From NCBI GenBank assembly GCA_031287525.1, contig JAITSU010000044.1, positions 1 to 43,769 of the forward strand: DNA of 43,769 nucleotides, written 5' to 3'. The notes beneath the pieces are model-generated. The model saw only the letters and a list, made by a program, of their open reading frames with translations. It did no database searches and was not told the DNA's origin. The translations under genes were made by a program, and so were the position numbers. This document shows, in pieces, positions 34,365 to 42,448 of the stretch (the first letter of the stretch is position 1; every line of letters starts with the position of its first letter). The DNA is from Zoogloeaceae bacterium (GTDB lineage Bacteria; Pseudomonadota; Gammaproteobacteria; Burkholderiales; Rhodocyclaceae).

Positions 34365-34945
34365 TGATTCAATTCCGCAATCAGGGGCAGAAGTTTCTGT
34401 TCCAGCGCTTCGGGCGTGATGACGCCGATTTGCTTGAAACGGATGACCCCCGCCTTGTCAATCAGAAAAGTTTCCGGCACACCATACACGCCATAGTCGA
34501 TGCCCACGCGACCATCAAGGTCGAGCACGGAGAGGGTGTAAGGGTCGCCGCGTTCCGCCAGCCATTGTTGCGCGCGTCCGGTCGCCAGTTGCTTTTCCTC
34601 GTCGGGCGTAAGCTTGCTGCTGTCCAGCCCGGCGTCGCCGCGCACTTCCTTGTAATTCAGCCCGACAATGGGGAGCAGATTGCGGCTGGCGAGCTTGACC
34701 AGTTCCGCGTGCTCCTCGCGGCAGGAAACGCACCACGACGCCCACACATTCAAGAGCCAGACCTTGCCGCGCAAGTCGGCGGGCGCGAAGGTCGCGTCCT
34801 TGCCCAATTGCGGCAACGAAAACTCCGGCGCGCTCTTGCCAATCAGCGGCGAAGGAATCTCACGCGGGTCGCGGGTCAGCCCGACTGCCAGCAGAGCCAC
34901 CAGCAGGGCGAAGGCGACGAGGATCCAGACGAATTTGTTGTTCAT
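34361..34945 (-). CDS. ccmG: Thiol:disulfide interchange protein CcmG/DsbE
   Basis: A 194-residue periplasmic thioredoxin-like protein anchored by an N-terminal helix (residues 5-23). The redox motif is WCVSC at residues 71-75, where Pro-Thr is commoner in CcmG; LLNVWASW and the YGVYGVPETFLID cis-Pro loop fit CcmG. It delivers reductant to apocytochrome through CcmH. It overlaps ccmH by 4 bases. The DUF4241-like gene and a 162-base gap separate it from ccmF. Confidence 0.95.
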   Translation of the reverse strand: MNNKFVWILVAFALLVALLAVGLTRDPREIPSPLIGKSAPEFSLPQLGKDATFAPADLRGKVWLLNVWASWCVSCREEHAELVKLASRNLLPIVGLNYKEVRGDAGLDSSKLTPDEEKQLATGRAQQWLAERGDPYTLSVLDLDGRVGIDYGVYGVPETFLIDKAGVIRFKQIGVITPEALEQKLLPLIAELNQ

Positions 34946-34997
34946 GATGCGGCTTTCTGCGCGGGGTTGTTACGACGGGTGGCGCGATCGCGTGCAG

Positions 34998-35096
34998 GTT
35001 GGGTCAGTGAAGCGTAACCCGATATTTCTGCCTTAAACGCACGAGCCGATGGGCTGGAAACGGGGGATGTCGGGTTGCGCCTGCGGCTTACCCAAC
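34998..35096. repeat. Imperfect inverted repeat between ccmG and the DUF4241-like gene
   Basis: A GTTGGGTCAGTGAAGCGTAA-CCCGA arm (34998-35022) and TCGGGTTGCGCCTGCGGCTT-ACCCAAC (35070-35096) are imperfect inverse copies, separated by 47 bases. Such pairs resemble the ends of short non-autonomous elements. It borders the gene that interrupts the ccm series. Confidence 0.5.
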
Positions 35097-35107
35097 TCGC
35101 GTCGCTG

Positions 35108-35887
35108 TTAATTGTCTTCATCTGCTTCTTCGCCATACGCTACGCCGAGGTCAATATGGACAGCCAGCAGCTTTCCTGCGGCGTCGACCGTGCCGACGAT
35201 GCTGTAAGCGCCATCGCCCCAGCCGGAATGGGTCATTACCACATTTTCGCCTTGGGTAGCGTTGGGCATGACGATATTGGCGCTACCTTTAATCAGATGT
35301 TTCGGGGAATCCATGAGGCTGAACCACAAATCCTCTTTGCCGTTATTGAACAGCTTTGCGTACCAATCTTTATGGTCAGGCATGGCGGTCGCGATGGCTT
35401 CACTGTCGGCAAAAGCAACCGTACCCGCATCCACGAACACCATCAGATGCTCGGCTTCATCGGAGAAGGGGATGGCGCCATTCTCGTCAAAAAGCACCAG
35501 TCCTGCGGGTTTGGCATCGGAGAACACGACGCTAAGGTAGGCTTCGCGGAAGTGATTGGGTTCAACCTCGCAGATGGTGACGAATACTGGATACGTTCCC
35601 GCGGGTACATTGATTACAGCGATTGCATCGCCAAGACCCACGAAGGGGTCGCTTGCTTCCAGTTTTCCAGAAGGAAGTATCAGATTTCCCAAGGGATGCA
35701 CCGTTAATGACCCGGCGGGGCTGGAAGATTGCAAGGCATAGAACTGCGGGGAATTCAAGGTAGATTTGCCGATGGAAGACGAGGAATCTTTTTGAGCGTC
35801 GCGCGCGCAAGCGGCAGATAACAGGGCGGTCAGCACGGCAAAAAACGCGGCAAAAACCCTGGGTATCCAAACGACTTTGGCTTTCAT
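35108..35887 (-). CDS. DUF4241-like exported protein inserted in the ccm operon
   Basis: A 259-residue protein with an N-terminal export signal (FAAFFAVLTALLSAAC) that ends in SAAC, a weak lipobox, so it may be a lipoprotein with Cys27. The mature part matches DUF4241: LGNLILPSGKLEASDPF, then VPAGTYPVFVTI, VFVDAGTVAFADSEA and the closing WGDGAYSIVG. The ATG overlaps the ccmF stop by 4 bases, so it is translated with the operon. It has no known role in cytochrome maturation and separates ccmF from ccmG. DUF4241 proteins are uncharacterised; they are seen sporadically, some next to toxin-immunity genes. Confidence 0.8.
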   Translation of the reverse strand: MKAKVVWIPRVFAAFFAVLTALLSAACARDAQKDSSSSIGKSTLNSPQFYALQSSSPAGSLTVHPLGNLILPSGKLEASDPFVGLGDAIAVINVPAGTYPVFVTICEVEPNHFREAYLSVVFSDAKPAGLVLFDENGAIPFSDEAEHLMVFVDAGTVAFADSEAIATAMPDHKDWYAKLFNNGKEDLWFSLMDSPKHLIKGSANIVMPNATQGENVVMTHSGWGDGAYSIVGTVDAAGKLLAVHIDLGVAYGEEADEDN

Positions 35888-37854
35888 GATACGGCTTTCG
35901 GGTTGTTACGGCGAATACGATACCGCCGGTCAAGCATGGCGATCAATCCGCCCAATGCCATGAGGATGCAACCGCCCCAAATCCAGTCGACCAGCGGCTT
36001 GTAATAGACGCGCATCGCCCATTCGGTTTCCGGGTGGGCGCGGTCGATGGGTTCGCCCAGCGACACATAAACGTCGCGCAGGATTCCGGCGTCGATGGCG
36101 GCTTCGGTCATGGGCATGGCGGAGCTATGGTAAATGCGTTTTTCCGGCAACAGACGACGTTGAAAACGGTCGTTTTTGCTCAATTCCACGTCGCCCTGCC
36201 ATGCCAGATAATTGGGGCCTTTGACCTGCCGGACGCCGAGAAAGCGGAAGGTATTTCCGGCAACGCTCACGCTGTCGCCGGGCGCCATTTTCACGTCTTT
36301 TTCTTCCTCATAGCCGCCGACGATGGTCACGCCCGCCACAAACACAGCGACGCCGATGTGGGCAAGGTGCATCCCCCAGAAATGGCGAGGCTGTTTCAGG
36401 ATGGACGCGATAAAGCTGCCGCTGCCTTGTGTTGCTCTGGCTTGGCGGATGAGGTGCAGCAGGGCGGTGAGGACAATCCAGACGGCGGCGAAGATGCCCA
36501 GCCCCACAAACGGCGTCCAGTCGCCATAAGCGAAGGGCAGCGCGATGGCGACAATGATCGCTACGGCAAGCGCCCATTTCAGCAGACGGGCGATTTCCGG
36601 GATGGACGCCTGTTTCCAGCGGGCGAACGGCCCGACGCCGATCAAAAACAGGAGCGGCGTCATAATGGGTACAAACACGGCGTTGAAGTAAGGCGGGCCG
36701 ACGGAAATTTTGCCCACGGCGAGGGCGTCGATGATGAGCGGATAGAGTGTGCCCAGCAGCACCGTGCCGGTGGCGACGACCAGCAGCACATTGTTGGTGA
36801 GCAGCAGGGATTCACGCGAAAAGAGTCCGAAGCGTCCGCCCAGTCCAACTTTCGGCGCGCGCCAGACAAAGAGCGCGAGGGACGCGCCGATGACGACGAC
36901 CAGAAAGGCGAGGATGAAAATGCCGCGTGAAGGGTCGCTGGCGAAGGCGTGTACCGAGGTCAGCACGCCGGAGCGCACGAGAAAAGTACCGAGCAGGGAG
37001 AGCGAGAAGGTGGATACCGCCAGCAGCACCGTCCAGTTTTTGAAGCCGCCACGTTTTTCCGTGACCGCCAGCGAGTGAATGAGCGCCGTACCCGCCAGCC
37101 AAGGCATGAAGGAAGCGTTTTCCACCGGATCCCAGAACCACCAGCCGCCCCAGCCCAGTTCGTAATACGCCCACCATGACCCCATCGCGATGCCCAGCGT
37201 GAGAAACACCCACGCCGCCATCGTCCAGGGGCGCGACCAACGCGCCCATGCCGCGTCGAGCTTGCCGGACATCAACGCCGCGACCGCAAAGGCGTAGGCG
37301 ACGGAAAATCCGACATAGCCCATGTACAGAAGCGGCGGATGGATGACGAGACCGGGGTCTTGCAACATGGGATTCAGGTCGCGTCCTTCCGGCACACCCG
37401 GCAACAGGCGCAGGAAGGGATTGGAGGTGCATAAAATGAACAGCAAAAATCCCGCCGCCACCAGACAGAGCACGCCAATGACCCTTGCCCGCATGGTTTC
37501 CGGCAGCGCGCGCGAAAAGAGGCGCACCAGCAGCGTCCACCAGGTCAGCATCAAGAGCCAGAGCAGAAGCGAGCCTTCATGCCCGCCCCACACGCCCGCG
37601 ACGCGATAAACGAGGGGCAGCAGGGAATTCGATTGCTCCGCGACATAGCGCACCGAAAAATCATTTTGCGTAAACGCCCAGGTCAGGCAGAGGTAGGAGA
37701 ACGTGACCAGCAACGCCAGCGCCAGCGCGCCGGGTTTGGCAAGGGCAATCCAGGGCGCGCGGTTTTTTTGCGCGCCCCAAAGAGCGAGAACGCCGGTACT
37801 GGCGGCGACCAGCAGGGCGAGGATGAGGGCGAAATGACCGAGTTCGGGTGTCAT
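35884..37854 (-). CDS. ccmF: Cytochrome c heme lyase subunit CcmF
   Basis: A 656-residue polytopic membrane protein that attaches heme from CcmE to apocytochrome. The periplasmic WWD signature WGGWWFWDPVENASFMPW is at residues 235-252. NPMLQDPGLVIHPPLLYMGY includes conserved His172, and a second periplasmic loop contains conserved His residues. About 14-15 membrane segments are predicted. It follows the Sel1-like gene (35-base gap) and precedes the DUF4241-like gene by an overlap. Confidence 0.97.
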   Translation of the reverse strand: MTPELGHFALILALLVAASTGVLALWGAQKNRAPWIALAKPGALALALLVTFSYLCLTWAFTQNDFSVRYVAEQSNSLLPLVYRVAGVWGGHEGSLLLWLLMLTWWTLLVRLFSRALPETMRARVIGVLCLVAAGFLLFILCTSNPFLRLLPGVPEGRDLNPMLQDPGLVIHPPLLYMGYVGFSVAYAFAVAALMSGKLDAAWARWSRPWTMAAWVFLTLGIAMGSWWAYYELGWGGWWFWDPVENASFMPWLAGTALIHSLAVTEKRGGFKNWTVLLAVSTFSLSLLGTFLVRSGVLTSVHAFASDPSRGIFILAFLVVVIGASLALFVWRAPKVGLGGRFGLFSRESLLLTNNVLLVVATGTVLLGTLYPLIIDALAVGKISVGPPYFNAVFVPIMTPLLFLIGVGPFARWKQASIPEIARLLKWALAVAIIVAIALPFAYGDWTPFVGLGIFAAVWIVLTALLHLIRQARATQGSGSFIASILKQPRHFWGMHLAHIGVAVFVAGVTIVGGYEEEKDVKMAPGDSVSVAGNTFRFLGVRQVKGPNYLAWQGDVELSKNDRFQRRLLPEKRIYHSSAMPMTEAAIDAGILRDVYVSLGEPIDRAHPETEWAMRVYYKPLVDWIWGGCILMALGGLIAMLDRRYRIRRNNPKAVS

Positions 37855-37856
37855 GG

Positions 37857-37885
37857 GGTTCAGGGATCAGGTGGCAGGGTACAGG
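37857..37885. repeat. CAGGGATCAGG dispersed repeat before ccmF
   Basis: The stretch contains GGTTCAGGGATCAGG and GTGGCAGGGTACAGG. GGGATCAGGTGGCAGGG (37863-37879) is exactly present, inverted, at 9188-9204, and its first part at 20778-20790. Confidence 0.65.
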
Positions 37886-37889
37886 CGCG

Positions 37890-38393
37890 TCATTGAGGCT
37901 GTTTTTTTAATTCGGAATACATTTCGCAACTCTTCTCATCGTGCAATTTGCAGAGCTTATCGAAAATTTCCAGTGCTTTGGACATGTCAGGTTCGACGCC
38001 AATATCAAATCCTCCGGCATATATCATTCCAAGAACCGAACACCCACGCGCATCGTTGCCCTCACAAGCCTTTTTGAAAATTTCAAAAGCTTTAAGGTTA
38101 TCTGCTTCCACACCAAAAGTCCTTGACCTTACTACGGATTCTTTCCATTCTGGCGGTTCAAAGTAAACCGAACCCCAAAGTGTGCAACATTCAGATTTAC
38201 CAAGATTGCAGGTTTTTTCTGCACTATTAATAAAGGTTTCGACGTTAAGCACTTTGTTACGGTCAGTAACGTCAATGCATTCAAGCACAGGCATAACGCC
38301 CTTTGCGATAGCCCAAGCAACGTCTTCCGTAACATTTCCTTGAGCAAACGCAGACGAAACAAGCAGTGTTAATACGGATAGCATCCATTTCAT
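37890..38393 (-). CDS. Cys-rich Sel1-like repeat protein
   Basis: A 167-residue exported protein. A signal peptide (MLSVLTLLVSSAFA) precedes a cysteine-rich domain, seven cysteines in the mature part, with Sel1-type helical repeats: FKKACEGNDARGCSVLGMIY and FDKLCKLHDEKSCEMYSE, the spacing of Cys pairs typical of Hcp-like proteins. These usually bind peptides in the periplasm. The gene lies between ccmE (12 bases) and ccmF (35 bases), in a normally uninterrupted cluster, and is AT-richer than its neighbours. A role in disulfide or heme chemistry is conceivable but not shown. Confidence 0.75.
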   Translation of the reverse strand: MKWMLSVLTLLVSSAFAQGNVTEDVAWAIAKGVMPVLECIDVTDRNKVLNVETFINSAEKTCNLGKSECCTLWGSVYFEPPEWKESVVRSRTFGVEADNLKAFEIFKKACEGNDARGCSVLGMIYAGGFDIGVEPDMSKALEIFDKLCKLHDEKSCEMYSELKKQPQ

Positions 38394-38404
38394 AATGTTT
38401 TCTT

Positions 38405-38902
38405 TCAGATGGCGGGCGGCAGAGCCAAGGCGGGTTCCGGCTTGGGGGCGGATTCAGATGTGCCACCCCCCACACCTTTCTCGTGCGCTTTTTGCAGGGC
38501 TTGCGCGGCTTCGGGCGGCATGTAGTTTTCGTCGTGTTTGGCGAGCACTTCCTGCGCGACGAAGATGCCTTCGTCGTTCAGGCGTCCTTGCGTGACCACG
38601 CCTTTGCCTTCTGAAAACAGGTCGGGCAGGATGCCTTTGTAATGGACGTTGATGCGCGCTCTGGTATCGGTGACGACGAAGCTCAAGGTCACGCCGTCCG
38701 CCTGTCGCGTGAGCGAACCCGTTTCCACCAGTCCGCCGATGCGAAAGAGTTTGTTTTTGGGCGCTTTGCCTTCCTTGACATCGGTGGGGGAATAGAAAAA
38801 CGCCATGTTGTCGTTCAAGGCGGAAAACACGAAAAAGGCAATCAGCGCGAGCGCCGCCAGCGCGCCGGTTATCAGGAGCAGACGTTGGTGACGCGCTCTC
38901 AT
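38405..38902 (-). CDS. ccmE: Cytochrome c-type biogenesis heme chaperone CcmE
   Basis: A 165-residue membrane-anchored periplasmic heme chaperone that covalently binds heme through His123 in the [11 protein letters not shown] motif, with Tyr127 as ligand. The N-terminal helix (residues 8-28) and the OB-fold core ([12 protein letters not shown]) match. The C-terminal 30 residues are a Pro/Gly/Ala-rich tail. It overlaps ccmD by 4 bases. Confidence 0.96.
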   Translation of the reverse strand: MRARHQRLLLITGALAALALIAFFVFSALNDNMAFFYSPTDVKEGKAPKNKLFRIGGLVETGSLTRQADGVTLSFVVTDTRARINVHYKGILPDLFSEGKGVVTQGRLNDEGIFVAQEVLAKHDENYMPPEAAQALQKAHEKGVGGGTSESAPKPEPALALPPAI

Positions 38903-39093
38903 CGGGATGCTCCGGTTTCTGTTTTGGCTTCCGCGCGCAGTTGTCGGGCGAGGCGGGTGACAATCCGCCGGTGCTGCCGCGCCGCGAGCCAGGGTTCCGC
39001 GACCATGAGCAGCGCGGTCATGCCGAACGACCCCCAGACATAAAGCCCGTAGCCGCCCATGTGGAGAAAATCGGAAAAGCTGTTCCAGTACAT
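38899..39093 (-). CDS. ccmD: Heme exporter protein CcmD
   Basis: A 64-residue small membrane protein that helps release holo-CcmE from CcmABC. One membrane helix ([20 protein letters not shown]) is preceded by a conserved FLHMGGYG segment and followed by a basic, coiled-coil-like tail. ATG 39093 is preferred; a TTG start would add 11 residues. It overlaps ccmE by 4 bases. Confidence 0.9.
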   Translation of the reverse strand: MYWNSFSDFLHMGGYGLYVWGSFGMTALLMVAEPWLAARQHRRIVTRLARQLRAEAKTETGASR

Positions 39094-39150
39094 TGGGAAA
39101 TTACCTTTTGTGGGTGGTGTATCCAATCAACGCAAGCTGTCTTTTTACCA

Positions 39151-39930
39151 TCATTTTGCCTTTGCCTGCGCGATCGGGGCGATCGGGGCGTTCTGCGTGA
39201 GCAGCGTCTTCACCCATTCCGTATGGCGTTCGCGTTCCAGAATAATGCCGCGCGCGCGGGTCAACACCACGGCGATGGTGTACATCCACATGGCGAGGGC
39301 GCAGAACAGCATCCCCCAGAGCATGATGGCGGCCATCGACGAGCCTTTGGAAAGGGAAACGGACGCGCCCTGATGCAGGGTGTTCCACCACTTCACCGAG
39401 AAATAAATGATGGGGATATTGACCACGCCGACCAACGCCAGCAGCGCTCCCGCCTTGTCCGCGCGGCGTGGGTCGTCGATGGCGCGGGTCAGGGCGATGA
39501 AGCCGATGTAGAGAAAGAGCAAAATCAGTTCCGAGGTCATGCGGGCGTCCCACACCCACCACGCGCCCCACATCGGCTTGCCCCAGAATGCGCCCGTCCA
39601 CAGCGAAACGAAAGTGAACAACACGCCGGTGGGCGCCAATGCCGCCGCCATCATGCCGGACAGCCGCGTGTTGAACGCCAGCCCGATGGCAGCCCAGAAC
39701 GCCATCACCACGTAGATGAACATCGACATCCACGACGCGCCGACATGCACAAAAATGATGCGATACCCCTCGCCCTGCTGAAAATCCGTGGGCGCGACCA
39801 ACAGACCAAGCCACAGCCCGACCACGCCGAACAGGGCGGCGAGCGCCCAGAACCAGGGGATCAGCTTGCCCGCCAGCGGATAAAACGCGGACGGGGCGGA
39901 AAATTTGTACCAGTTTATTTTCATCGTCAT
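39151..39930 (-). CDS. ccmC: Heme exporter protein CcmC
   Basis: A 259-residue protein with six membrane segments that transfers heme to CcmE. The WWD signature WGAWWVWDARMTS starts at residue 121; His62 (FVHVGASW) and His186 (TLHQGAS) are the conserved heme ligands. The ATG overlaps the ccmB stop (ATGA); a second ATG two codons later has a better GGA spacing and may be the true start. The usual ccmABCD order is preserved here apart from the ccmA-ccmB break. Confidence 0.97.
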   Translation of the reverse strand: MTMKINWYKFSAPSAFYPLAGKLIPWFWALAALFGVVGLWLGLLVAPTDFQQGEGYRIIFVHVGASWMSMFIYVVMAFWAAIGLAFNTRLSGMMAAALAPTGVLFTFVSLWTGAFWGKPMWGAWWVWDARMTSELILLFLYIGFIALTRAIDDPRRADKAGALLALVGVVNIPIIYFSVKWWNTLHQGASVSLSKGSSMAAIMLWGMLFCALAMWMYTIAVVLTRARGIILERERHTEWVKTLLTQNAPIAPIAQAKAK

Positions 39931-40592
39931 TCCAGGGCGATTTTAAGCGCCGCCGCCGCCGCCCAGGGCGCAAACGCGACGCCGCCAACGGTCAATGCCG
40001 CCAGCAAAAAAAGATGCGCGTTCGGACTGATGCCGCTCATGCTGGCGTCCACTGCCCCCGCGCCGAAAATCAGCACGGGAATATACAGGGGCAGCACCAG
40101 AAGGGAAAGCAGTACGCCGCCGCCGCGCAGCCCCAGCGTGAGCGCCGCGCCAATCGCGCCGATGCCGGACAAGGCAGGCGTACCCAGCAAAATCGAACCC
40201 GCCAGTATGAGCAAGGTATCGCCCGGCAAATCAAATTGCAGCCCCAGAAGCGGCGCGAGTATCGCCAGCGGCAAACCGGAAACCAGCCAGTGCGCCAGGG
40301 TTTTGCCCAACACGACAAACCCAAGCGGATAGGGCGCCAACGCCAGTTGCTCCAACGCGCCGTCGTAAAAATCGTCGGCAAACATGCGCGGCAGCGAAAG
40401 CATGGTCGCCAGCAACGCCCCCACCCACAACACGCCGGGCGCCAGCCGCCGCAACAAATCCGTTTCCGGTCCCACGCCCAACGGAAACAGACTCGCCACG
40501 ATGATGAAGAAAAACAGCACCGAAGCTAAATCCGCCGGACGGCGCAACGCCAGACGCAAGTCGCGGGCGATGATATGGAGGATGACGTTCAT
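39927..40592 (-). CDS. ccmB: Heme exporter permease CcmB
   Basis: A 221-residue membrane permease of the CcmAB ABC transporter, with six membrane segments. It contains the family FADDFYDGALEQLALAPYPL and GTPALSGIGAIGAAL segments. It overlaps ccmC by 4 bases. Normally ccmA lies immediately upstream; here it is 1.9 kb away, behind two extra genes and a 245-base gap, so a separate promoter would be needed. Confidence 0.96.
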   Translation of the reverse strand: MNVILHIIARDLRLALRRPADLASVLFFFIIVASLFPLGVGPETDLLRRLAPGVLWVGALLATMLSLPRMFADDFYDGALEQLALAPYPLGFVVLGKTLAHWLVSGLPLAILAPLLGLQFDLPGDTLLILAGSILLGTPALSGIGAIGAALTLGLRGGGVLLSLLVLPLYIPVLIFGAGAVDASMSGISPNAHLFLLAALTVGGVAFAPWAAAAALKIALE

Positions 40593-40837
40593 GGTTCAGA
40601 AGACGAAAGACAGAAGGCAGGTCGTGAAAATGCCCAATGCGTAACGCCACGCCCCTCGCGGGAAGGAGCGGGGCGAAGGGAGCGACGCTTTACCATGTTG
40701 TCACTTGACGGATGTATCGACACATGCGGCTATTATTGCACAGACCCGCCGGCGTTTCTTCCGGTGGCGTAACGAGGGGCGCAAGAGAGGTAACGCAAGG
40801 GGCGATTTGAAAAAGTGGCGGAAGCGTCCCGCGCCCG
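40593..40837. other. 245-base non-coding gap before ccmB
   Basis: The gap between the GT51-like gene and ccmB is GC-rich, with several short inverted motifs (e.g. GCCGGCGTTTCTTCCGGTGGC near 40748-40768). A weak sigma-70-like pair (TGCAAT and GATACA, 16 bases apart) is visible on the minus strand near 40710-40740 and could start the ccmB-I transcript, but the match is poor. No gene is evident. Confidence 0.4.
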
Positions 40838-41599
40838 TTAGTCGTGACCCTGCGGCGGCGAGGAAACGTCGCTCACTGGCTCCGCGTCCCCTGAATTCGG
40901 AATGATGACGCGCACGGTTTCTTCCAACGCCTGCTGACACTGCGGTTCACTGATCACCCCCGCTTTGAGCATCCGTTCCAGCACGATTTTCTGACGCGCT
41001 TTCGCGCGGGGTGGGTCGACGACCGGATTAAAGAGTGACGGCGCTTTGGGCACACCGGCGAGCATCGCGGTTTCCGCCAGCGTGAGGTCGTCAAGCGACT
41101 TGCCGAAATAGGTTTGTGCTGCCGCCTCGAAGCCATACGCCGCGTGACCAAGGTAAGTATGGTTGATGTACAACTCAAGAATCTGGTCTTTGCTGAAGTT
41201 GAGGTCAATCTTGTACAGCAACAAAACTTCGGACAATAGGCGTCGCAATTGCCGCCCCTCCAGCCTGAAAAAATAGCGCGCCAAGTGCGCGGTAATCGGT
41301 GAAAATCCGCCCAGAATGCCCCGCCGCTCATAAAAATGCATGTCTGCCGCAGCGATGATGGCTTGTTTGAGGTGAACGGGAACCTGCTCGATCCTGACTT
41401 TAACCTGCAAACACCGGGAGTCATCAGCCCACGTCGCGCACGCTGGCGCGTCGCCCAACCCCTCAAGCGGAGGCAGTTCGAGCCAGAGCGACGTCAGGTA
41501 GACAGACGCCACGGTCAGCGCCACCGTCACTACCGTCAGCGCCCCCATCAGCACGGCAAACGCGCTGATCGCCAGTACGCGAAATGTTTTTGCGATCAT
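40838..41599 (-). CDS. GT51-like transglycosylase domain protein lacking the catalytic Glu
   Basis: A 253-residue protein with one N-terminal membrane helix (about residues 10-38) and a GT51 (peptidoglycan glycosyltransferase) domain, without a transpeptidase domain. Downstream landmarks match PBP1a: KDQILELYINHTYLGHAAYG, AAAQTYFGKSLDDLTLAETAMLAG and PKAPSLFNP. The catalytic motif is broken: where active enzymes have Glu-Asp in EDxxFyeH, this protein has Ala85-Asp86, and His is Arg92. GGSTITQQ has become GGFSPITAH. The second acid, Glu124 of SEVLL, is kept. The change is a single GAA-to-GCA-type difference, and the frame is open. It may be a pseudoenzyme or binding protein. Between ccmA and ccmB. 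Confidence 0.85.
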   Translation of the reverse strand: MIAKTFRVLAISAFAVLMGALTVVTVALTVASVYLTSLWLELPPLEGLGDAPACATWADDSRCLQVKVRIEQVPVHLKQAIIAAADMHFYERRGILGGFSPITAHLARYFFRLEGRQLRRLLSEVLLLYKIDLNFSKDQILELYINHTYLGHAAYGFEAAAQTYFGKSLDDLTLAETAMLAGVPKAPSLFNPVVDPPRAKARQKIVLERMLKAGVISEPQCQQALEETVRVIIPNSGDAEPVSDVSSPPQGHD

Positions 41600-41650
41600 T
41601 TTCCGGTTTTCAAAGAAAAATAGAAATACGCCAAATTTTCTAAAGGTGAA

Positions 41651-42301
41651 TCAGTTTCCCACATACTGTGAGAGGTAATATTGAATGGAGGATTGAACCG
41701 CCAAACTATAGGCATTTTGTCCTTCTGGGGCTTTTGCTGGAGCCATTGTTTTTACAAAAACCCGCTTTTTTCCCACAGCCGCATCAATATAGATAACAAA
41801 TACGGGCGCGTGTCCAGGATTCTCTGCGTTAGTATAGAAAGCACGTTCATATTCTTTTGCGCCGGACTTCTCAAATTGGTCTCGATCTACCACTGACTGA
41901 CTGATGTTTACGGCGTTTTCAGCGACAGTAGCTGCGCCAGTAGTTCCACCGAGCATGTTTGCGACGGTTTTTCGCAACGTCGACTGTATATTTCGGTATA
42001 CAACCATATGATAGATTGAGATGCTGGGCATGACACTTCCGCCCATTGCAAGTTTCTCATAGGCAAGACGTCGAAATAACTGTGTCATTGGAGGATCAAG
42101 CGTTTGATCGCCATGCCGGTAGATGCCGTACCCTTTACTTGTGATCAGCAGACTAAATACTTCGCTCTCTTTCTCCGTTGCAGGTCGGAGATCAATCACT
42201 TGAACCGACGAGGACTTATCGACGCCAGAAAGGTCAACACGCGTTACTACAGGCGCACAAGCATTCAACAACAACAGAACAAGCAGCAGTAGTTTCTTCA
42301 T
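41651..42301 (-). CDS. Lipoprotein of unknown function
   Basis: A 216-residue predicted lipoprotein. The signal LLLLVLLLLNAC ends in a lipobox with Cys15. The mature protein has a mixed alpha/beta appearance, with residues about 30-130 (SVQVIDLRPATEKESE and a SISIYHMVVYRN strand) and a C-terminal helix (SLAVQSSIQYYLSQYV). ATG 42301 has GGAGA just upstream. It lies between ccmA and the GT51-like gene and is AT-richer than the ccm genes. Not recognised. Confidence 0.75.
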   Translation of the reverse strand: MKKLLLLVLLLLNACAPVVTRVDLSGVDKSSSVQVIDLRPATEKESEVFSLLITSKGYGIYRHGDQTLDPPMTQLFRRLAYEKLAMGGSVMPSISIYHMVVYRNIQSTLRKTVANMLGGTTGAATVAENAVNISQSVVDRDQFEKSGAKEYERAFYTNAENPGHAPVFVIYIDAAVGKKRVFVKTMAPAKAPEGQNAYSLAVQSSIQYYLSQYVGN

Positions 42302-42448
42302 TCTCCATCTCCCATATGGATGAAAATTTGCAACGAAGAAAATTCGTGGGCACACCACAATTTCCAGTCAAACAGTACGCCGGATTCCGCTTTTTCATTT
42401 TCATGAGCCAATTTGCCACTCCCCAAATGATGTATTCCCGGCATCATC

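Noticed and set aside
34946-35107. Possible riboswitch or attenuator between ccmG and the DUF4241-like gene
   Set aside because: The visible structure is the long inverted repeat, more like a mobile scar; it lacks a terminator stem and T run.
36034-36930. 298-codon plus-strand frame opposite ccmF
   Set aside because: Shadow frame of ccmF, which is unmistakable on the minus strand.
40705-40905. 66-codon plus-strand frame in the gap before ccmB
   Set aside because: Basic low-complexity composition, overlaps the GT51-like gene end on the other strand, and lacks a ribosome-binding site.
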